Under the pieces are notes generated by a model, which worked only from the letters and a program-made list of their open reading frames with translations, made no database searches and was not told the origin of the DNA. This document shows positions 59,161 to 64,000 of a DNA stretch of 64,000 bases, piece after piece (within the stretch, counting starts at the first letter, position 1; every line of letters begins with the position of its first letter). Position numbers and translations under genes: made by a program. This DNA is from JBEKUY01 sp049514555 (GTDB lineage Bacteria > Acidobacteriota > Terriglobia > Acidiferrales > UBA7541): assembly GCA_049514555.1 (NCBI GenBank), contig JBEKUY010000009.1:49413-113412 (forward strand), in the 5' to 3' direction.

Positions 59161-59352
59161 TTACCTCCCAATGTGGATGCGAGAGAGCGAATGGAAAAGC
59201 CCAAAAACGTTCAGGAGCCACAATACAACACAAATGATCACGACTGCATTCAAGATCGATTTCAGCGTTCCTTGCATGGGGATGAAACTGTTCACCAACC
59301 AGAGCAGCACACCCACCACGATCAAGACGATCAATATCTGAAGTAGAGGCAT
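59161..59352 (-). CDS. Thivi_2564 family small membrane protein
   Basis: 63-residue protein with two hydrophobic helices (about residues 4-23 and 33-53). The opening MPLLQILIVLIVVGVLLWLV and the LNVFGLF segment match the family known as Thivi_2564. The start has a very strong AGGAGGT ribosome-binding site. A perfect 9-bp hairpin (59380-59401) lies just upstream of it. Function is unknown, likely envelope-related. Confidence 0.78.
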   Translation of the reverse strand: MPLLQILIVLIVVGVLLWLVNSFIPMQGTLKSILNAVVIICVVLWLLNVFGLFHSLSRIHIGR

Positions 59353-59424
59353 GACCCTGTTGACCTCCTTCTCTTCGCAGGCAGATCCGTCTGGATCTGC
59401 CCCAAGGCATTGCGCTACTGATCC

Positions 59425-60123
59425 CTACTTACCGGACCTGTTCCTGGGAGACTTCCTGTTGAGAGTGGCAAGGAGCAATTTCGCCGAGGCGGGCGCGTGG
59501 ATCGAGCTATTGATGACGATGTCCTTGGCGCTCGTTCCCTTTCCGTACAGCCTCTCGTTCCCGTCGTTATCCGGGCGCAGCGTCGAGCCCTCGAGAGAGA
59601 TCCCGGCAAACAACCCTCGCGAACGCGAATACGACAGAATTTCCGCCCGCATGGTCACATCCGTCGAAGCTGCAGCGTCGCGCCCCTTCGGGCCGGCGGC
59701 CGCGGCCACGTCGCCGCCGAGCTTGACCTTGCTGGTGAGAATGGAATCAGCGCCTCGCCGATTCATCACCAACAACACAAAGTCTGTCGCTTGGCCTCCC
59801 AACTGCAGGCCGAAGCTTCCACCTTCGAGCGCCATCATCGAAGGCGCGCTCCAAGGTCCGCTGAACTCCTTGCCGCTCCGGCAAGTCATCACGCCACGGC
59901 CGTAACTGCCCCCGAACCCGATGGCAAATTTCACCACCGAAGGCAGAATGATGACGCATTCCGCCTTGTCTAGCGTATCGGCCGGCAAATCGTCGGGAAT
60001 ATTGAGAATTTCACTCATCACTGTGCCCGCATTCTTAATGCGTTTGTTTTCGTCTTTTTGCGCATACGCAGGTAGGCAAAACAGCGCAACCACGACCAGC
60101 AACGAAAAGATACTTTTCTTCAT
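59425..60123 (-). CDS. SYLF-domain lipid-binding protein (Ysc84-like)
   Basis: 232-residue exported protein. It has a signal peptide (KKSIFSLLVVVALFCLPAYAQ) and a SYLF/Ysc84 domain (about residues 40-210) with AECVIILPSVVKFAIGFGGSYGRGVMTCR and the DFVLLVMNRRGADSIL block. SYLF domains bind acidic phospholipids. The gene is followed on the same strand by the Thivi_2564 protein, a common stress-envelope grouping. The start has GGAAAGGAACAAA. Confidence 0.84.
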   Translation of the reverse strand: MKKSIFSLLVVVALFCLPAYAQKDENKRIKNAGTVMSEILNIPDDLPADTLDKAECVIILPSVVKFAIGFGGSYGRGVMTCRSGKEFSGPWSAPSMMALEGGSFGLQLGGQATDFVLLVMNRRGADSILTSKVKLGGDVAAAAGPKGRDAAASTDVTMRAEILSYSRSRGLFAGISLEGSTLRPDNDGNERLYGKGTSAKDIVINSSIHAPASAKLLLATLNRKSPRNRSGK

Positions 60124-60125
60124 TT

Positions 60126-60956
60126 TGTTCCTTTCCTTATTCTCCTAAGTTTGAGGGGCCGCGTAATAAACGCAAATGGCTGGATATTTCAGTCAACTCG
60201 GGGGATCGCCCACGCGTGCTGGACGTGCGCTCCCAAGAGCCACATGCCCTTGTCGAGAGTGCGGGGAACTTCTGTGAATACATCCGCGCTTGACGCAGTG
60301 CCTATGTCTCGCGCGGACGCCTCGCCTGCCGGCCCTCCGTCTTTTAGCGCCTCTCGAGTGTCATTTTCACTGGCATCGGCCACATTCCTGAGGGATGGTG
60401 CTCACCCTGAGTTTTGATCCGCCCGCCCAATCCGGTTCGACACTCCAACACGAACTGCAGCGGCTACTGTGGCCTTGTTTTTCGCTAGGCCCTTTGTTTC
60501 TCCCGCAGCCCAGCATCTTAGAAGAGGCGTCGACACATATCTGTTCACTTGTGAACACATCCCTTTTTGGGTTGCACGTTCGCCGCCGAATGCGCGGCCG
60601 GCCCCGGCGTCAATCCGCAGCTCCCCGAGCGCCTCGCCGCCTACCTCAAGCGCCCTAGACTCTCCATTCCCCTCTCCGGCGAGTTCTGCCACTTCAAGGA
60701 ATTCCTCCTCGAGCACAAGACCTAGCGGCGTAGCGTCGTGGGGTGTGCGTCCCGACGCTGGTTATCGGGAAGACTTGCTTTTCAAGGTCTGCGGCTTCTA
60801 CCCCAGTGGCGTCGGCGCGTTGCGGCCATCCAGGTGTCTCTTACCGGGAACAGCCGCAATCTTGCCAGTCCGGCGAGATTTTCTTGCCCGCGAAGCCGCC
60901 GCCTGATTACACTCTCGCGGCTAACCAATCAATCCGACGCGGGACAGAGCCTGACT
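60126..60956. other. Gene-poor region containing a thrC 3' fragment
   Basis: About 830 bases with no convincing complete gene. The recognisable content is the thrC-like fragment at 60584-60725. The rest holds short frames without ribosome-binding sites. Confidence 0.55.
60584..60725 (+). pseudogene. Duplicated 3' fragment of thrC
   Basis: From about 60584 the bases follow the end of thrC (57932-58075) closely: NPQLPERLAAYLKRP is identical, then SIPLSGEFCHFKEFLLEHKT with Phe-to-Ser and Asn-to-Thr changes, ending TAG. Nothing resembling the rest of thrC precedes it. It is a remnant of a duplication or transposition, or of a second thrC lost by deletion. The low number of base changes suggests it is fairly recent or kept similar by conversion. 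Confidence 0.85.
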
Positions 60957-61484
60957 CTACTGAACTGAAATCGGGTTCCCGTTGCTGTCCATTTGCACCC
61001 AGTTGTGCACGCGAATTAGACCCTTCAATTGGTCGAGCGCGCTGCTTGTTATCATGAACTGATTTATGGCTATGTTGTCGCTCCCCAAATAGATTTCACC
61101 CTTGAAATCAGACCGAGTGAAGCTAACCGGTGCCCGACCGTGATATAAGAGCTTCACGTTCTCAAAATGGCAGCGATCAAATATTTTGCCATCTATCTCA
61201 ACTGTTTCATTGAGAAAAGACTTGGCGTAGATCGTCTCTTGCTTTGATGATTGCCAATTCCTGTAATCCCCATAGCGGAATGTTCTGTACAGTCCGGCGC
61301 ATGAAAAAATCAAAGCGCAAATAGACAAAGACAAGACCAGCGCCCAACGTGCCTTGCTTGGGGTCGTGCCGGCAGTCACGGTGGCACCCCTCCTTCGTCG
61401 TAGCCAACCTAACACGACAGGTATAGCGGTGATAATTGAACCGACGGCACAGATTGCCGCGAAGACGAGAGTCGCGATGTCCAT
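60957..61484 (-). CDS. Membrane-anchored protein with beta-helix-like end (paralog A)
   Basis: 175 residues. Two transmembrane helices (about residues 5-27 and 45-68) bracket a basic loop. The outer part (about 85-140) contains EIDGKIFDRCHFENVKLLYHG and a following FTRSDF repeat, as in short right-handed beta-helix or pentapeptide-type segments. The same short pattern occurs in the protein encoded at 61849-62592. No family name is known to me. The AT content is higher than in surrounding housekeeping genes. Confidence 0.6.
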   Translation of the reverse strand: MDIATLVFAAICAVGSIITAIPVVLGWLRRRRGATVTAGTTPSKARWALVLSLSICALIFSCAGLYRTFRYGDYRNWQSSKQETIYAKSFLNETVEIDGKIFDRCHFENVKLLYHGRAPVSFTRSDFKGEIYLGSDNIAINQFMITSSALDQLKGLIRVHNWVQMDSNGNPISVQ

Positions 61485-61848
61485 GGAGTGCAGCCCCCCG
61501 CAATTAAGGTTCGGACGATCTTAACGCTGAAGCCCTCACTGAAAGGAACTTCTCTTTGGCGGGTGGCCTAGGTTGTATATTTTGCCCTCATAGCGAGAGC
61601 GTATCGGGTGAGTGTAACATCATGCGAGTTCGCTGCGGCGCAGCGGCTGGTGGGAGGTCCGAAGGATTGGGTGTGGGGCAGTTACACATCCTATTCCGGC
61701 AGGGGCGCGCCGCTCGTGGCTATCGATTTCGTGGACTAACAACGAGAAGCACACGATCCAGGCTGGGCCGAAAAACCCCACTTTTGGCCGCCGCCAAAAT
61801 GGGCCACCCCATAGCGCTACGCCTTACGGAAGCTCCCCCGCCCGCTGG
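61485..61848. other. Intergenic region between the two paralogs
   Basis: About 365 bases with no credible gene. An imperfect hairpin near 61780-61805 (CCCACTTTTGGC with GCCAAAATGGG) could be a terminator for the upstream minus-strand gene, but it lacks a T-run. Confidence 0.4.
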
Positions 61849-62592
61849 TCAGCCGATCGTGGCATTAACTGGCTGCTTGATAGCAGCCGCCAAAAGCTGC
61901 TCCGCTTGCGGCGACCTTCTCACATCAAACGTGCAGTTCACAAAGCGCACGTTCTGAAGGATCACGGGACCGCCTCTATAGATAAGTGTTGTGTTCTCAA
62001 AAACGACGTTATCTAGCCAGTATCCGTCGAGAACGAGCCCGTTCTCGCCCGCCGTAACCATCGCGTTCGGTCCAGAAATGAAAGAATCCTTAAGATATTG
62101 AAACTTACCCCTTGGCTCTAATTTCCCGATCCTTACACTCATGCCCGCAGGAACGCTGGTTGTTGCAGATCGGTATTCGGCGAGTTTGGTCGTGCCGTCC
62201 CACACGGCGTCACTTAGTTCTGGAGACTTCTTTAGATGTTGATACTTTCGTATGGTGCTATCGAAGAACTCTTGGGGGGCCGGTTCCCGTGAGGCCTTTT
62301 GTTCGTCCAGTAAGTGGTTCGCAATATCTAAGACCCTTTTGGCACTTTCCGTTCGTCCCGCATCCGAAGAGTTTCTTGCTACCGCCAATGCCTCGTCTAT
62401 GAGGGTCTTCGTATCGCCGCCCTGTTTTGCGCCGACGATTCGGACTGCTACTTCAACTCTAGCAATATGTTTGTCGATTTTGGCTAATTCGTCCTTCAGT
62501 TTCCAGGCGCCTCCGACAATCAAGCCAAGTATGAGTATCCCGGTGGTTACCCACCATTCCCAGCCTTTTCCTGTTTTTGCGGGAGGAGTCAT
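61849..62592 (-). CDS. Membrane-anchored protein with coiled coil and beta-helix-like end (paralog B)
   Basis: 247 residues. One N-terminal transmembrane helix (about residues 13-30), then a helical region (about 35-120) with KLKDELAKIDKHIARVEVAV, a middle domain, and a C-terminal segment VLDGYWLDNVVFENTTLIYRG followed by VRFVNCTF. This end matches the smaller protein encoded at 60957. The ATG at 62592 follows AGAGGAATCGC and a promoter is visible upstream. It is possibly an envelope sensor or scaffold; no enzyme motif is seen. Confidence 0.62.
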   Translation of the reverse strand: MTPPAKTGKGWEWWVTTGILILGLIVGGAWKLKDELAKIDKHIARVEVAVRIVGAKQGGDTKTLIDEALAVARNSSDAGRTESAKRVLDIANHLLDEQKASREPAPQEFFDSTIRKYQHLKKSPELSDAVWDGTTKLAEYRSATTSVPAGMSVRIGKLEPRGKFQYLKDSFISGPNAMVTAGENGLVLDGYWLDNVVFENTTLIYRGGPVILQNVRFVNCTFDVRRSPQAEQLLAAAIKQPVNATIG

Positions 62593-62616
62593 GAGCGATT
62601 CCTCTAGAGGTTGCGA

Positions 62617-62645
62617 ATCGTATCCCCAGGGTGGTACTAAGTCAA
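62617..62645 (-). promoter_or_regulatory. Candidate sigma-70 promoter of paralog B
   Basis: On the minus strand, TTGACT and TACGAT are separated by exactly 17 bases. The predicted start is about 18 bases before the ATG at 62592, with AGAGGA in between. Confidence 0.6.
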
Positions 62646-62792
62646 TTTTATAGTCGGGTAGGGAAGGGCTGATTCGAGCGTGGCACATCCTTCGAGGCGC
62701 TCTGAGATTTTAGGCTGCCCCTCCTCGCGGTTTACCCCGCTCGCCCTGAGTGATTTTGCGAAGGGAGAGGCAAGCGAAGGGAGCAAAGGCGG

Positions 62793-62829
62793 GGTCCAGC
62801 GCGCCGCGTAAACGCAAGCGCGCTGGACC
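62793..62829 (-). terminator. Strong hairpin after the gene at 62845
   Basis: A perfect 12-bp stem (GGTCCAGCGCGC with GCGCGCTGGACC) and 13-base loop, 15 bases after the stop of the minus-strand gene. No clean T-run follows (CCCGCCTTTGC), so it is a plausible but imperfect terminator. Confidence 0.5.
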
Positions 62830-62844
62830 GCCACGCGTTTGGGG

Positions 62845-63234
62845 CTATTCGATGGTCACTTCAAACGGAATGGGACCTGTCGTGCCCTGAGCGACGACGA
62901 GCTCATTGTTCGCAAAGAAGCTCGCGTTCACGACCGCCAGGCGTTCTTGACCGCCGGGAACGTTGACGACAAAAGACGTTGGTAATCCACATGGATTCGT
63001 CGCCGGGCCGATGCAGAAGTCGAGGGCGTAGTTCCCGGCCTTCGGCGCGGAAAATTTGAACTTCAGCACGCCGGACGTTCCGGTCTGTTTGTTGGGTTGG
63101 ATGAGGACGATCGGCGTGGTGCCGCCGGGCAGGGTGCCGGTCAGCGTAATGGCCGCGAACGCGTATGGGATGTCGAGTGTTGAAAGAACGAATGCGACGG
63201 CGATAGCGATGAGAACCTTCATGGCATTTTTCAT
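62845..63234 (-). CDS. Secreted beta-sandwich-like protein
   Basis: 129 residues with a signal peptide (KVLIAIAVAFVLSTLDIPYAFA). The mature part of about 100 residues is beta-rich, with two Cys (DFCIGPATNPCG) that could form a disulfide. No family is recognised. The ATG at 63234 has GGGGG nine bases upstream. A secreted or surface role is likely. Confidence 0.62.
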   Translation of the reverse strand: MKNAMKVLIAIAVAFVLSTLDIPYAFAAITLTGTLPGGTTPIVLIQPNKQTGTSGVLKFKFSAPKAGNYALDFCIGPATNPCGLPTSFVVNVPGGQERLAVVNASFFANNELVVAQGTTGPIPFEVTIE

Positions 63235-63620
63235 TTTCTGTTTTTCCCCCGGAGTGGAGTCCTTCCCCTCGCTACGTAGTGTTGGAAGGCGGCAGAACGT
63301 TGCACCTCGTGGACTGGAATCCTCATCGCTGGCGGCAAATTCTCTTGGCGCAGGCCAGCCACAACCTGAGGGTGGCCGAGCCGTAGTTTGATGGTGGGTC
63401 TCGTTCCGCGGGTGCCGCATCCCTTGTGGGTTTTCAAGGGTGCGGTTCTTGACTCTTCCTCTTGACCGGGGGCTGACTGATCCGGATTCTTTGCCTTCGA
63501 CTTGGGCGCGTGGCCCGGGCTTCACCAGTGGATTGGGCTTTGAGGGTGCCCCTCCCCCCTGCAACCGCCCTGTTTTCTTCCACTTCTCACAGTTCCATTC
63601 GAATAACCACTAAGTACCGC
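63235..63620. other. Intergenic region without a recognisable gene
   Basis: About 385 bases upstream of the secreted protein gene and before the consensus promoter. Frames here are interrupted or without start signals. Nothing structured was seen. Confidence 0.5.
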
Positions 63621-63649
63621 TTGACAGCGTAGTCATCCTGTGGTAATAT
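63621..63649 (+). promoter_or_regulatory. Near-consensus sigma-70 promoter
   Basis: TTGACA (63621-63626), 17 bases, TAATAT (63644-63649). It is the best promoter match in the window. The predicted transcript start, near 63656, falls on a GTG at 63655 that opens a 74-residue frame. A cluster of AACGTT/GACGTT motifs with the inverted repeat GTTTGA-CGT-TCAAAC follows at about 63690-63730 and could be an operator. Confidence 0.72.
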
Positions 63650-63654
63650 CAGAC

Positions 63655-63879
63655 GTGATCGGTCGCCCTCCACTGTCTACGCCCTCTTCCGAACGTTCCA
63701 ACGGTTTGACGTTCAAACGTTTAACGTCTGTCTGTATCCCCTTTAGAATGCGCGGTGGCTGCTACCTCGCCTCAAAAGCAAAGTCTTCTCTTGCAGCTAA
63801 CTCCTTTAGAATGCGCAGATCCATAAAACGCGCCTGTAAGTCCTTTATCATGCGCAGTTCTGAAACATTGGACTACTAA
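63655..63879 (+). CDS. Possible leaderless small basic protein with SFRMR repeats
   Basis: 74-codon frame opening with GTG at the expected first base of the transcript from the 63621 promoter. It is basic and Ser/Arg-rich. Three in-frame copies of a 17-base element (about 63739, 63802 and 63841) encode PFRMRG, SFRMRR and SFIMRS. Their spacings of 63 and 39 bases are multiples of three, which fits coding. The transcript could instead be a non-coding RNA. Confidence 0.35.
   Translation: MIGRPPLSTPSSERSNGLTFKRLTSVCIPFRMRGGCYLASKAKSSLAANSFRMRRSIKRACKSFIMRSSETLDY
63739..63857 (+). repeat. Three copies of a CCTTTAGAATGCGCAG-type element
   Basis: Copies at 63739-63755, 63802-63818 and 63841-63857, with 1-3 mismatches to each other. 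They lie downstream of a consensus promoter in an otherwise gene-poor end of the window. Confidence 0.7.
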
Positions 63880-63930
63880 TCAGAGCATAAAGTAGTGAAC
63901 CTTTGTCGGGGTTGCCGCATCTAACGAGGC

Positions 63931-64000
63931 ATGTATGGAAACCCGTATGATGGTCGGATGCTTTCCCCTCAGGCCAAGGAAGCTTTGCGGCGACGCGTGG
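63931..64000 (+). CDS. 5' end of a partial ORF
   Basis: ATG at 63931 after ACGAGG opens a frame to the window edge, with an internal in-frame ATG giving MLSPQAKEALRRRV. This start resembles the first helix of some IS630-type transposases, but 23 codons cannot prove it. Confidence 0.3.
   Translation, partial: MYGNPYDGRMLSPQAKEALRRRV

Noticed and set aside
60189..60383. 64-codon minus ORF in the gap after the SYLF gene
   Set aside because: No ribosome-binding site, no motif, and a composition like neighbouring non-coding DNA.
63600..64000. Possible CRISPR or insertion-sequence end
   Set aside because: The three 17-base repeats have unequal spacing (63 and 39 bases) and in-frame coding phase, unlike a CRISPR array. 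No terminal inverted repeats are seen within the window.

Overview
The window is GC-rich (about 60% by eye), densely coded bacterial chromosome. The gene set suggests a Gram-negative, probably soil-dwelling member of the Acidobacteriota. This rests on an LPS heptose kinase, rodA/PBP2, a futalosine-route menaquinone gene (mqnD), an ETF/ETF-quinone oxidoreductase set, a CysO-type cysteine operon, and many secreted or membrane proteins without close family names. The phylum is an inference and no rRNA is present. I found no tRNA, rRNA, CRISPR array or complete insertion sequence.

Layout. 0-5.3 kb: a GH57 alpha-glucan enzyme, an EgtB/formylglycine-type non-haem iron protein, a Trm112-like zinc protein and an ADP-heptose pathway kinase. 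5.4-13.2 kb (minus): mqnD, ggt, a TIM-barrel sugar isomerase, asnS, arginase, ddl and a small membrane protein, tightly packed. 13.6-19.9 kb: a methyltransferase, secreted proteins, a PilZ protein, a lone receiver domain and a secreted HExxH protein. 20.1-25.5 kb: a cysM-mec-cysO-moeZ operon for protein-bound cysteine synthesis, then a CDGSH protein and a membrane GGDEF cyclase, closed by a clear terminator. 25.5-28.8 kb: two glycosyltransferases, a zinc-ribbon/FHA protein and a TPR membrane protein. 28.9-39.3 kb: dgt, then the fatty-acid cluster yceD-rpmF-plsX-fabD-[fabG::fabD chimera]-fabG, interrupted by a 3.3-kb accessory island, then acpP-fabF. 39.5-43.1 kb: etfB-etfA-ETF-QO. 43.2-49.3 kb: a FecR-like protein, a DUF374 acyltransferase, an HtrA protease, coaE, folD and a parvulin-like protein. 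49.5-55.8 kb: RNase E/G, rodA and mrdA. 56.1-60.1 kb: a P-loop kinase, thrC, and a secreted Gln/His-rich protein with two envelope-stress-type proteins. 60.1-64 kb: a lower-GC accessory stretch with a thrC 3' fragment, two related membrane-anchored proteins, a secreted protein and a consensus promoter.

The points most worth attention are these. (1) The island between fabG and acpP (34.2-37.4 kb) has two tandem small genes. Each encodes a signal peptide followed by about ten Pro-rich residues ending in PPMPW. They lie upstream of a seven-helix membrane protein and near an S24-fold regulator that lacks the usual Ser. This may be an undescribed secreted-peptide system. (2) An in-frame ORF joins the first third of FabG to the last quarter of FabD. 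(3) The CysO-like carrier continues 13 residues past its Gly-Gly, beginning with Cys, and sits next to its JAMM protease. (4) RNase E/G has about 485 disordered residues inserted in its S1 domain.
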